A DNA stretch of 64,000 bases from Fasciolopsis buskii. Taxonomy: Eukaryota > Platyhelminthes > Trematoda > Plagiorchiida > Fasciolidae. The DNA lies in contig LUCM01005901.1 of NCBI GenBank assembly GCA_008360955.1, positions 144,998-208,997 on the forward strand, given 5' to 3'. The notes under the pieces are model-generated. The model ran no database searches and was not told where the DNA came from. It saw only the letters and a list, made by a program, of their open reading frames with translations. The first letter of the stretch is position 1. Every line of letters begins with the position of its first letter. Below, piece by piece: positions 47,790-59,064 of this stretch. A program made the position numbers and the translations under genes.

Positions 47790-50161
47790 CTGTGTTGAGA
47801 TACCGAACTTTAACATGCGATCGATCTAAGCTACGACAGACGCCAGGTTCTGTGGCAACTGATTTTTTTCTCGACTTGATGCCAGCGGTTGATACAGAAA
47901 CTATTGTGCATTTGTCACCGATGCGGTGTTCTATTAGATGCATTTTTGTTTTTAGAAAACTTGTGTACGAAAGCCCGATTATGCTTTTACGAACCTCTTT
48001 CATCAGTGCCCATGAAGCGATATCCGTTTGTCTTTTAGAAGGTGAATATGATTTGACTGATCTATATCTTCAACCAGAGGTAACTACACCCGACAGAATT
48101 ACTATCAACCATTCCGGGGTAATCTTCCCTAAAATACATGCCCCAATTTCAGCCAATGATTATTGCCTGTTACTTGTAAAACCCGAAGTTTATTCCCGGA
48201 CAGCCTTCCAACCTTTCAAGGAGTCTAACCAAATCAAAATATGACTACGTACTATTTCCCGAGAAAACAATCTGCTTCAAGGATCTCTTTTTCGTGTAAA
48301 GTTGTGGTTTTATTTTGAATTTCTAAATAGTAATATCAACCTTTATGTAGATAAACTCAATCTAACTTGTGATATTTGTTGTTCCCTAAAAACACCTTTT
48401 CCCTGTTACGACGGTATTGCTTCACCAACGTTGAAAGTCTTAAGGAGACGGAAGGAAACCCTTTACAAATGACGCGATTCCCAGAAAATCAGATTCCTTT
48501 CACCTTCAATAACAAAGGAGATAAAGCGAATCGACTCGCTGTATGCAAGCCAATTCCTAACCAGCTGCAACAGCAGACGTCTCTGGCATGGAATTCGGCT
48601 TTTGTATGGAAAGAAAACGAAACCAACGAATGTAGAAAGTATCAACCGAGCGTCTATCTATCTGCGTAATGACACTACAGTCCCATGGTTACTGAATGAA
48701 TGCGCTGATGTAACACCCTTTCCTGAGGACGAAATGTTCGAACTTCTTTGGTCGACCAAAATAACCACAGGCATAGATCTGACGGTATGTCTTTACTTCT
48801 CCTAAAGTGCAGTGCAGCTTCACCCACTTCGTAGTACCTCCTTTAGCAAACATTATATTCTCGACTGTTGGAAAACAGCCACTACTGTGTCCAGCCTCAG
48901 GTCTAGTAATTCAAGTATTCCATCCAAACGTTTTCGTGTCATCGCTCTTTCAACGTGCGGTCTTAAGCTAACAGAACGCGCCGTCCCGAATCGTTTAACT
49001 TATTCTGCCAGTGTGCCCGATGATTCCATCAGCTGGCGTTTAAACCAAGCAGGTCCATTTTGGATGTTGTGGCTTCCCTGGCTCATGACATGCATCCATC
49101 AAATCTGTCCAATGTGCCTTCTTAGATTTTTCTTTTGCATTCGACTCTGTTCCATGGTCTCTACTTCGCAAACTTGAACAGTTCGGCAATCCCAATCGTC
49201 TCTTGGCATGGCTAACAGACTAACTCTCCAAAAGAACTCGGTGCACAGGACTGCGAAGAAACAAATCTAATTCTGTAGTCCCTCCGGGAACTGCCCTTTT
49301 TCTTCATTTGTTTTCAACATTCATCGGCAACTTACAAGCTATTTCCCTTGGCCAATTATTTAAATGTTGAAAAAGTTGCTTTCTGTCAGCCCATATCTGA
49401 AGCCGAAAATAACGCGAACTTTTCAGACAACTTGTCTCTCGTTGATGATTTTTCTCTGCGCTGCGACTTTCACTATAATTTCCCAAAATTTGTCGAATGT
49501 CTGTTTGCTTTATCTCGATCTACTTACCCGAATGATCCTTCTTTCGTTAACAACGAACCACTCAATAGAGTAGATTCCATCAAGTATTTAGGATAAAAGC
49601 TCGCATTTCCAATCTTGCAAAAATCTTAGAAGACTGTCACTTTACATAAAAAGACTGAGGGATTTCTAGGGAAAACAAAACATCATCTCCCTATTTGTTT
49701 ACCATTTTGTTCTTCCCGCTCTGCTCTATTGTCCCCGTCACTTTTGCTGGCTTACGAAAGAAAAACTTAAAATCCTTTCGTCGTGGTTCGTCAATTACTA
49801 GTGGTGTATCTTACATACCAGTGAAAAACTGCACCAAACTATGTGACATGTACTTATCCGCGCGCGAAAAATTTGCACAAAATTCTTTCGAATCTGTCCC
49901 ATCCTGTGCACAATGACCTTCCTAAATGGCGTTCTAATACCAGGACACGTTCTACCTTCCGAACTATATCCCCTAGCATAAATATCTAAAGGAACTCAAC
50001 CATCCTCAACCTAGCTCGAATTCTCACCAGTGGAGAACAGACCATGACTGACTTTCTACATAATTTCTTGCATTTCAAATGTTAATTATTCGCTACGGTT
50101 TTTTTCCAACTGTATTCTGATGAGGTGGCGAACACATCCATTTTTGACTGAAATGCGGGTA
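47790..50161 (+). mobile_element. LINE family 2 (CR1/Jockey-like), copy 1, inside transporter intron
   Basis: This fills the 2.8-kb intron between exons 3 and 4, antisense to the gene. The 150-codon frame at 47792-48244 (IHAPISANDYCLLLVKPEVY) fits the end of the endonuclease; this part is the least certain. LKVLRRRKETLYK at about 48430 is the linker. ERAVPNRLTYSA and CGLKLTERAVPNRL near 48960 are the early reverse transcriptase block; here the usual WK.A...P and FR.I..TS.....E motif is recognisable as WKTATTVSS and FRVIALSTCGLKLTE. The remaining palm is fragmented. The C-terminal part runs to about 50100. The match to the copy at 59065 ends at TTTTTGACTGAAATGC, where a SINE is inserted. Many stops. 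Confidence 0.75.
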
Positions 50162-50332
50162 GGCGGTGGCCAAGCGGATAAGGTCGTGGCGTTTGGACAT
50201 GAAGATCGCGAGTTCGAATCCTCCCACCGCCGATGAGCTTACCCACTTGGCAGCCCTCTGTTGGCCGCGGCCCCCTTCGTGAAAAATGATGTACGTTATT
50301 CCATTAATAAAGGAAGTAAAAGATAAAAGGTA
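50162..50332 (+). mobile_element. SINE family A, copy 4, next to a splice donor
   Basis: The tRNA-like head GGCGGTGGCCAAGCGG (A box TGGCCAAGCGG) and B box GAGTTCGAATCC close with CCACCGCC. The body CAGCCCTCTGTTGGCCGCGG and the A-rich tail AATAAAGGAAGTAAAAGATAAAA follow. It is inserted into the 3' end of LINE family 2. Its tail stops about two bases from the hexamer that, on minus, is the GTAAGT donor of transporter exon 3 (50335-50340). It is better preserved than copies 1 and 2. Confidence 0.85.
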
Positions 50333-50340
50333 ATACTTAC

Positions 50341-50577
50341 GCACACAAAGGTCCAAACAAACAATGCAACTAGTGGCCATTCCATGCGAACCAAAATCTT
50401 GGAAGCAGATGAAAGCACTTCAAACATTTCATTCACAGCATTGCTACAGTATGTGAAACGCGATATTAACAGAAAAGACGTTTGGTGCCGGATGCTTGAA
50501 TAAAAATAGTCAGGCTGAGTAATTAGTCGGTGCAGGTTAAGCTGGCTGAGAAACACGAATACAGTGGGCACAGCGTT
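50341..50577 (-). CDS. MFSD4-like: MFSD4/NaGLT1-family transporter, visible exon 3
   Basis: 79 codons between an acceptor-like CCTTTGAG|AAC and a consensus donor TGTGC|GTAAGT; both ends are phase 0. It encodes a mostly hydrophilic segment (AVPTVFVFLSQLNLHRLITQ ... NEMFEVLSSASKILVRMEWP) ending in a short hydrophobic run, LVALFVWTFVC. This corresponds to the long loop between helices 6 and 7. The donor is strong. The acceptor is less certain, because another AG lies 9 bases upstream and would change the phase. The exon length is a multiple of three and exons 2 and 4 would also join in frame without it, so it may be a cassette exon. Confidence 0.7.
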
Positions 50578-51083
50578 CTCAAAGGCTGGCGGATAGGTGA
50601 AGGCAATCAGTCGTTAACTTGGCAAAAACAATGATCGAAAAACTGGCAGTTACTACGACTCAATTAAGGCGCGTAAGATAACCCAATTAGAGCTCATAAG
50701 AATATCACACCTAAAGTGTCACAGCGGTCCACTGGGAGGCCGCATCCAAAATCATAACTAGCCAAAGTAACTCTACTCCATAATTCAGATTTTCGCTTTT
50801 TCTTCCCCGTCCCAAGTTAGATTCCAACTGAAGAATGGCTCAAAGTATCAAAGGAAATCAGGACAGTACAGACAGCCATCGATTGAAAAGTCCAAAACAC
50901 AACTGCGATTAGTAAGCAACAGGCGGCTGGATTCAAAAGATCCGACTCAGAATTCATCCCCACGGAAAAGGACCGCTACAGTATTGCCACTGTGTACAAG
51001 CTACTTGCATTTTCTGTGTCAAGAAAGGTGGGCAGAGCAAAAATTTGAGAAACCAGTTGCTCCGTGAGGACCTCTCCACTTAC
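50578..51083. other. Intron 2 of the transporter gene
   Basis: 506 bases between the donor ATATG|GTAAGT and the exon-3 acceptor. No repeat copy seen. Confidence 0.65.
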
Positions 51084-51451
51084 CATATTCGATCTCTTAG
51101 CGGTTGAGTGGTTGGAACCACCAGCTGATTGACACATGGAACATCGGTTGGGCACACCGCCGAAAAAGATGAAACATAAAGCACTGACTAATAGAATCCC
51201 TGCAACAAGATTGTATGGGATAGCAGGTCGGATTAGGGCCGGTTCAGTCGTATTTGTCAGCAGCGCGGTGAAGTGGTCGGAATCTTCGGTTGCGTCGAGT
51301 GCTTCCGTACCGTTTGTTCCACTTGGTCGAATAGTGAACGGAGCCACAAGTAGTGGACCCACGGCAGCCCCCAGACCATAACCAGCATGCATCAGACTGA
51401 ATGGTCCTGCTGCCTGCGGACCCCAAACCGAACCCAACAAGGGATTTCCAC
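51084..51451 (-). CDS. MFSD4-like: MFSD4/NaGLT1-family transporter, visible exon 2
   Basis: The acceptor CATAACTTTCCAG|GTGGA enters in phase 1 and the donor AATATG|GTAAGTGG leaves in phase 0. The split codon (A from exon 1 plus GT) gives Ser, so the protein reads HTTS-GNPLLGSVWGPQAAGP. This is the family's conserved helix-5 region (the WGP followed by LMHAGYGLGAAVGPLLVAPF). After a loop with N-glycosylation sites NGT and NTT comes helix 6, YNLVAGILLVSALCFIFFGG, then a polar segment CSMCQSAGGSNHSTAKRSNM. The intact frame, matching phase and conserved junction make this exon secure. Confidence 0.92.
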
Positions 51452-52779
51452 CTGGAAAGTTATGAGACGGATGACTGTTAGCAGATTTGTTTAACACTTC
51501 TGTGGGAGTAATAAAAGTTAGTGCTTCGAAGCTTCCCACAGAACAGGTTGGTTTTGGCAATGAATCAATACGAATCGACCGACATGTTGTGCGTGGGAAA
51601 TAAAAACTTAGGCATGCATAAGGCGGGGAAATTCGCATACGTACATGTCGCGGACCACGAAACAAGCAGTGCCGACTTAAATGGATCAAACGCACTGGAA
51701 AAGAGATGGTGGGCGGATTTTGAACAAAACAATCAGAACCGCCTTATCCCAGATATTCTATCAGCTATTGTTTTCTGATCACTTTTTACCCCAGTTGCTT
51801 AGCCTGCCGTAATGTACTGTGCTATCGATAATCGACGGATTTTAAACCAGTAACACTAGGAATTAGTTCAAATAATTACCCTCGACACAGAAAGCCAACA
51901 GTTGAATTTGGCAATAGATATTAACCCGAGTCACAAATTAACGTGCCGGGTTCAAAAACTGTGGAGATTTTTCTTGCAGGTCCCGTGTTTTATCCCATGC
52001 TAATTTATTATTTTGCTGACGCCGTCAAAAGATCTTCATGAGTAGATGAGACTATTGTGATTTTCTAAAACTAATTCCCCGTCAACCCGAAATTATGAGA
52101 CCGTATACTTATCAATGAGCCTAGTATCCACGTGAGTAACGTCGGCGGCCAACAAACTGGAATGAATTCGTACTAGAATTTTTGGACATATCCAGAATCT
52201 TTCACAAGATGCAAAAGAAAAAAACCAGGTAAAAAATTCAGGGTTGGCAATTGATATTTTCGATGCTTCTTCTCACCAAGGTAAATGCATCCATCCATTT
52301 CGTGGGTATGTGGATGCTATACATTTAGTCAGCAAGTCAAGAACGTGGTTTCATGAGACTCAGCAGCCTCCACATTGACCCACTGAATCTAACCCACGAC
52401 ATGATAAAAAATTTCCTTCCCGACGGACAGGACAAGATTGATTCACAGCGTGGAAGCCATGGTCTTCAGATTTATTGCCGTGAAACTCCTCTGAAAAAAA
52501 GATGTATTATTCCGAGTCAGAAAACTTCGAGAACCTGAGAACCAATACCGATTGCGTCAAAGCATATCAAGTTTCTGCTGACAAGTGCACGTCGGCTGCA
52601 TCAGCCAGAGCGGCTGTTGTTTATTGTTGGTCCAAGCAGAACGTACGCATATGAAATGATTCACCATACCCAGTGCTCACCACTTGGTTGATTAATCCTT
52701 GATAGCCAGTCTAGGGGGGATGGCTAGAACATGAATCCAAACTAACCAAAAGCTGCGTATGAAGCATACATTTCAATAC
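51452..52779. other. Intron 1 of the transporter gene, proximal part
   Basis: First 1.3 kb next to exon 2 in the roughly 10.5-kb intron 51452-61974. No repeat copy or gene recognised in this part; the next parts are listed separately. Confidence 0.6.
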
Positions 52780-55650
52780 TTACCAGCATCTGTGGCAAAG
52801 GGGTGGTACTGGGCACTCAGTTAAGACCGAACAGTATTGGTTTTGACACTTGCTATCCGTAGGAGACCCGAAAATAGAAATCATAACCTGTTCTGGAGAC
52901 AACAATGCTGAGGCTTCTGATCGGGCGAGCGTTGGAGTACCTTTAAATGATAAAGGCAAGGTTGGTTTCACAGAATGAACTTCAGTTGATAGTCGGCCAT
53001 GTCCTATGCGCACCAGACACTCGTACAAGGCAACCAGGTGACGAGCTGATAGACGATGCCCCGTTGTGACTTCCGCGTACACTCCTACAGACTGTAGTCC
53101 AGACGTCGAAAGGGCAAATCGTACCGACATCTTCATGATCTATCAGGACAGCACAAAAAGCGGAGCTTGTCGTTTTAGCCGAGGACCTAAATGCTAGAGT
53201 CGGTAGTGTTGGACTCACTGAGGTCGTTTTGGTCTCAACGGATGCGGCTCAGACGATGATAAAGGGCTTTTGAGTCGATGTTCTCAATTAATAAGCAGCT
53301 TGAGAAATACAAAGCGTCGTTCAGCAGCCCGGTGACCTCCCTCGCCAATTCGGGATTGGGCACAGGTAGATCAGATAACAATAAGCTAGGTTATAACCAA
53401 AACGGTCGTTCGTACCGGGGAAACTTGCACTAGTGTGCTACGTTCGTTGTGCTTCGGTGAGACCACCAGAAATATGGCATTCCGCGTCGATTTTGTTAAG
53501 CTATCGGAGTCTATTGGGTTAACCAGATTCCAGAGCGAAATGAGAGATAGGTTGAGCACCATCCTACGATACACTCGAGAGCAACGCTGCATTTTGTTTG
53601 CCTGGCCAGTTGCGGCAAAGCCTCCAGACCAGCAAATCATTGAGTACCAACGAACGCACTCCGACTTATGGATACCCGCAGTTTAATTCCAGTAGGTTCA
53701 GCTAACTAAGTCTGATTGGCCCTGGAATGTGAGTTTACCGGAGGCCCAAGAGATCTCAAGAATTGGTGACAGAAACGCGCTGCTGAGATGAAATCAGCTG
53801 CTGCCTCAGCGGAGTTCTGAAAGTCGTTCCGCCAAATTCGTTGTATTGGTACTAAAATATGTGGTAACAGAGAGACAATTTGCCAGGCCGACGGAACGCT
53901 TATTCGTAGTCTTCATAGATGATTAGAGAGATGGGCTGATCATTTCAATCAGCAATCTAACTGATCCCCGCGCCAACCGCCATTGCTCCTGTAGAACACC
54001 AAGTTCAATGGTCCACTGAAAGAAGTTAAAATCTGCGCTTCGTACATCAAGCACCACAAGGCCCCAAGCCCAGACGACTTGCAACCAGCTGTATTCAAAG
54101 GTGTAGAATACGATAAGAGTGAAAGAAATGATGCATGCCTTCTCCAAAATATGGGAAGAGAAAAAAGTTCCGCAGGACTGAACGGAATCGTTCGCTAACC
54201 TAGTCTTCAAGAATAGCTCTAACTACTAGTGACAATCACAGAGGAATCAACTTGATTCAGGTTGCGCTAAAGGTCCTTGAGTCTGTTGATCTCCGGAAAT
54301 TAAAAACACAGAGAAGAACAAATCTGTGGGGTTTTGGCCTGGTCGAGGCTGCATAGATCAGGTATTCACTCACCACCAACTACTGAGGTATCAACACACC
54401 TACCAGAGACCAACCATAGCCGTGTTCCTGGATATCAGGGAATTTTTTGACTCAGTTAACAGGACTAATCTGTGGGATCGTTTGTTGAGATGTGTGCCTG
54501 AAAAGCAAGTACCAGTCATCAAATCCTTCCTCTGCTATGCTGCTAGAAGCTCTCACCTCTCTTTGTTGTCTTCAATGAATTTTAACAAGGTGTTCTATTT
54601 CACCGTTTCTTATTAACTCTGCCATTGGCAATGCCTATAAGAGTGGCCGAGGACCTCGCAGCTGGTAGTATCATACTCCGACCAGAGTAGGGAATTAGGA
54701 ACTTAAATATGCCGATGAGATCGTACCTCTCGCTGTTAACCTCCAAGAAGCTCAACTTATTCCGAACCGCTTGACAAATGAAAAGACCCAATACGGGGAG
54801 TGGTTCTCACCGTGGAAGTGTAAAGCAAGACTGGCGAGAGCATGTGCCTGCGCTGTACTCGGGTGATTAAAGACCGAACGCTTTGTCTATCGCGGGAGCC
54901 GTATCTCTGGAAGTGACGTTTCTGAGGAAATATCCATGCGTAATTCAAGACCAGACCAGTTTTTTAAACCACAAGCACCTACGGCGGCAATAGGAAGTCA
55001 GTTTCTTTGAAATACCGAGTATACAATACCATCGTACGCCCCGTACTTTTGTACGGTTGTGAAACATGGTCCCTACAAGTTCAGGATGTACGTTATCTGG
55101 CTGTTTCCGGTGGCCGCTGTTTACGTAGCATTACTGGTCTTGATACAAGCAACGTGTCAGGAATGTTGAAGTGACCAGCCAAGTGTTTGGCATGATCGAC
55201 TCCTCGTAGGAAAGGGTCATATTGCAAAACCTTATCCGATGGCTTGGTCATAAATTGGAGTGTCTGCCCAACGCTTGCCGCTTCGCGCGTTGTTTGGGCT
55301 TCTTGAACCTGATTGGAAGAAAGAACGCGGAGGTCAAGCAATGATTTGGTGCAGATGAATGAAAATCTAACAAAATGCCTATTACGTGTAGGACCATCTC
55401 GGTTGCCAGACTGGAGAAGTAGGGATCAAGAGGACTTTTGGCTTGTTTCCTTTATGGACATGATTCGAAACCGAAATGGGTCACCAGTGTATTCGTTTTT
55501 GTTGCAATTACCAAAAATGACAAAAAAACACAAAAGCCCTTGTCCGTTTCTTTGTTTTGTCTTCTCTTATCTTTTTTCACTTTGATTCCATCTACTCCGA
55601 CTTCCACCCATTATTTCATCCTTTCTTTGGCGCACAGCCTAAAATCTAGG
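52780..55650 (+). mobile_element. LINE family 1, copy 5, nearly full-length coding region, decayed
   Basis: Antisense within transporter intron 1. Endonuclease remnants include ASVGVPLNDKGKVG and TSVDSRPCPMR, then TSAYTPTDCSPDVE at about 53060 and LNARVGSVGLTE near 53190. The reverse transcriptase is clear at 54326-54616: GFWPGRGCIDQVFTHHQLLR, then motif A VFLDIREFFDSVNRTNLWDR. Motif C near 54705 reads KYADEIVPL, YADE again in place of YADD. The tail, VGPSRLPDWRSRD and LVSFMDMIRNRNGS, runs to about 55480. A 3' UTR leads into a TA tract at 55653. It differs from copy 1 in the 3' UTR, suggesting another subfamily. Many stops and shifts. Confidence 0.85.
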
Positions 55651-55652
55651 AG

Positions 55653-55697
55653 GTATATATATAAATATATATATACATAACGTATATACATATATAT
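55653..55697. repeat. TA-rich microsatellite
   Basis: TATATA units with interruptions, directly after the 3' UTR of LINE copy 5; it may mark the end of that element. Confidence 0.85.
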
Positions 55698-58473
55698 CAG
55701 GAAGGCGCATCGCAGACATGTTTCATCTGGCTCCTTAGGAACCACCACTAGTTTATATCCATCCGACTATGTAAGTGCCAGTACCAGGTAATACCAGATG
55801 TGGACAACCCAAACCAGGATAAATCTTTTTCCGTGTTCCGTTTTCGAAACCACGGAACAGACACCTATTCAGAACCCTCCTCCTCCGAAACGACCACCTT
55901 ATTTCTAAGTGTGAAATACATAAAGAACGATCATAACATCCTGTAACATGTTTATGACATGCTCCATGCATGTGTATAGTGGAAGGGTCGTTAACCATAG
56001 TCAATAGGGCCCACTAGGCGGGTTGCGGAGAGGGGATGACAATCATGACCCTGAAATTTGGAGTGGACCAGAACGACATAAAATCACATTAGGTCGGGTG
56101 TGCCAACGAGCTGAGCAACAACAACTTGCCGTCTTCCATCAACTACTATTAGTTGCATTAGCCAAATGACGAATTTGCTGAAAACAAGTTTGTTCACTAG
56201 TAGTTGCCACAATATCTTCAATGAATTCAAATTGGGCATCTGCAGAAGTGTGGCTAACAGGAGTGAAAATAATCCATAGTCACCGCCTGTTGCAACGTTG
56301 ATTGAATTTTCCATATTTCGTTGCTTCTGTGGTCCCAATCGAGATTTCGGACAGAAAATCAGTGTTGAACTTTGGAATGGCATTCCTCATCACCTGATAA
56401 AAGTTTCAATTTATGGAGAATGCGTAAATTTCCCATTCCCGAATGACAACCAGATTTGAAAGCTTTTGCTACAGGTATTAATACTGCACTGACTCGAAAT
56501 CGTTACGACAAAGGAAAACTGCTAGAAGAATTTGATAACAATGAAAAAACAGTTACTAAGTAAACTGTAGTCATGAAACTTTTTCTCCGTACATCTGCAG
56601 AAGTGACAAAAAAACGAATTCCTCCTCAATAATTTAGGGCTAGCAATGAAGCCAACGGCGGCGTGCTTCTTTTGTCCGTCGGCGATACCGATAAGGCTCA
56701 TCATTACGTTTTTGTACTGAAGAAAACAAACTTTAAATAAGCGTAGATTTTATTCAGCATTATTCAAGAAAAGAAGTTTCAACACGTAGACGATATCACT
56801 AATCAGGATGCTTTTAGATCGTAATTCAGGGGTCGATTTCGATGGGGCTAACCCCATAAGCATTGCATTATTCTGTGCCATGATTGAACTTTCTGTTGCT
56901 TTCAGACTGTGCAAAAAATTCTCCAATCGCTCCCGGCGAGGACAAATACGAATGACCTAGCACTACCAAAACTGTGATAAATAAGATGGACATTTGTGTT
57001 AGAATTTCGTAAAACTGTAAATTAAATTAGAGAAAAACGATGGAGGTTTTTACTCTGGATTCGATCCTGTGTGCAAAACAGAAACGCACACCCGAAAATT
57101 AAAACGTGGTACTCCGAGCAAACGTTATGCTCACCTTCACACTGATTGGGACTGATCACCTACTAAACGCTAGTTACGGTTTCATTGACAACAACCGAGG
57201 ACCCTGAGCGAAGGACCGTTTGCCTGGTCTACGGGAAAGTGTCAACGGATTTCATATGAACTGAACGACACTATATTTACCAAGTGTGATCATGTGCGGA
57301 AGATTTGCATATGGATGGGGCGAGATGCATAAATGAAGAACCTAAGTGTGTGCTATCCATCCTGGTTCGGAGTCAAGAAAAACATCAGTCTGATTTTAGA
57401 AACAGTGGATTCGGATCCGAAAACTTTTTGGCCAACATATCGTTATTTTCCGTTGTTTCCTCGAATGGGGTGACGAACAGGTTCGCTTAAATTAACGAAA
57501 TACGGAAACAACTAGAAGAAATGCAGTACTAATTTCATTATGAACGGATGCCGAAAGAATGTAGCTAACGAACAGTAACTGCAGTGGTTCGTAGCAATCG
57601 ACCGTTTTAAAGGCTCGCTGTCTCGGATGTGCAGAACTTGCAAACACATTATATACAGCTCTGTATACGGCGGTACGCACGGTCGCCACACACCTAGTTG
57701 AACCCTATGTGACTTTTTTACTTTGTTTAGTGTGTTATTACTTTCATTTGTCTTGACTTATTCTGGTAAAGTTTTCATGATATTTAAAGATAGGAACTGT
57801 AACAGAATGAAGAAAGAATCGACGACGGCAATGATGTAACTAAGGGCACTTACCTGCATCCAACTAGATGCTGACCGTCAGAATCATGCCAGCCGCAGTC
57901 ATATGGTGATATGACAACTTGTGGGTTTTATGTCCCTTTCACGACACTTGAGTAGTACAAGGACGGATTTAAGATCTGACGACTTTAAACTCAAATGAAG
58001 TTTGACTATTTTGGTCTGGTCGGTCACAGGACGCAGTTTAGCCAACAGGAGTCCTATTTCGTGCTCGATCGGGTTGTAATATCTCGCCGTGCTTCAGCTG
58101 CTGAGAAGTTCTGCTATGCCAGGTGGACAGCTGCCCGATTTCGAAGAGTACTTATTATGAAGTGCCGGGAGCACAAAACGAACACAACACAAGTATCAGC
58201 CCTCTGAGACTATGAGCACAATTACAACAGGCGTTGAGCCTATGATAGCACAAACACAGATTGATCACAACCCGACTGGATACACGAGAGTTGACACTGA
58301 CCCGTAACCGCACAACGGCTGACACGATACTGGAACCACAGTATACGACGCGCACGATTCAAGCTAGGTCTCCCAATAGCTAGACATAGAAGACGGAACC
58401 TCACGGGTAACGTGTATTGACACGGCTCGACAGCCAAGAAGGTAGGCCGGAAGAGGGGCGTGGCAAAAACTTA
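55698..58473. other. Transporter intron 1, unassigned part
   Basis: No recognisable gene or repeat copy over 2.8 kb. Frames of up to 99 codons lack signatures. From about 58200 to 58440 the sequence is less AT-rich, without an identifiable source. Confidence 0.45.
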
Positions 58474-58636
58474 ATTTTAGTAGTAGGAGATTGAATGTTT
58501 TCATGAAATAATTCCAGTTCGGGCGCGGTGGATATGCACTGCTGACGATTCCTAACAAGGATGAAACACCTGTACAGTGCTTCCATGGTTTCTTTATGGT
58601 GAGTTGAGCGATGATATCACATGGTGAATTATTTCA
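58474..58636 (+). mobile_element. SINE family B, copy 2 (5'-truncated), with adjoining repeat
   Basis: 58515-58636 is the body of SINE family B, from CAGTTCGGGCGCGGTGGA to GGTGAATTATTTCA, in opposite orientation to copy 1. The tRNA head is missing. The 33 bases before it (58474-58505) match 5852-5884. The body is bracketed by the short inverted words GAAATAATTC (58506) and GAATTATTTC (58626). Confidence 0.65.
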
Positions 58637-59064
58637 CAAAAACTTAACGGAAATCTGGAAGTAGCGGAAAACAAGAAAACGATAGTTTTAGGAAAAGATA
58701 ATAGCAGAACTAAAATCCTTATAAAAAATAGGGGGAGACATAACCGTCTGAACAACAGTACTGTGGTGATCACTTTCGGGATTTTTAGGGTTTCACGACT
58801 CTGAAGAGAATGAAGGCACGAACAAGCACCAGCAGAAAAACAGAAACACTTAGCGGAAAATGGAGGTTTACAGAATGAAACCTTTTGAGTGGCAGAAGAA
58901 GGAATGGGACAGTCTATGCAGATGAAGTAGAAATGGAGAATTTCAGTGAGTGGGAATAGGGGCTACAGAATATGACAAGGGTTAGGGACAGCCAGACCCT
59001 GTCCAAGCTGGCTTTAGAATGATCTACGGTGGGGGTCGAGACCAATTCCTAAGGCAAATTGTTC
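58637..59064. other. Transporter intron 1, unassigned part
   Basis: No gene or repeat copy recognised. Confidence 0.45.

Noticed and set aside
47792..48244. 150-codon plus frame as an independent gene
   Set aside because: It ends just upstream of the family-2 LINE linker and resembles the end of the LINE endonuclease; treated as part of that element, with some doubt.
51136..51381. 81-codon plus-strand frame
   Set aside because: Antisense shadow of transporter exon 2.
52780..53136. 118-codon minus frame ending near a GATGCTG|GTAAGT donor-like site, possible extra transporter exon
   Set aside because: The plus strand here reads as LINE endonuclease, exons 1 and 2 already join perfectly in phase, and the minus frame has no membrane helix.
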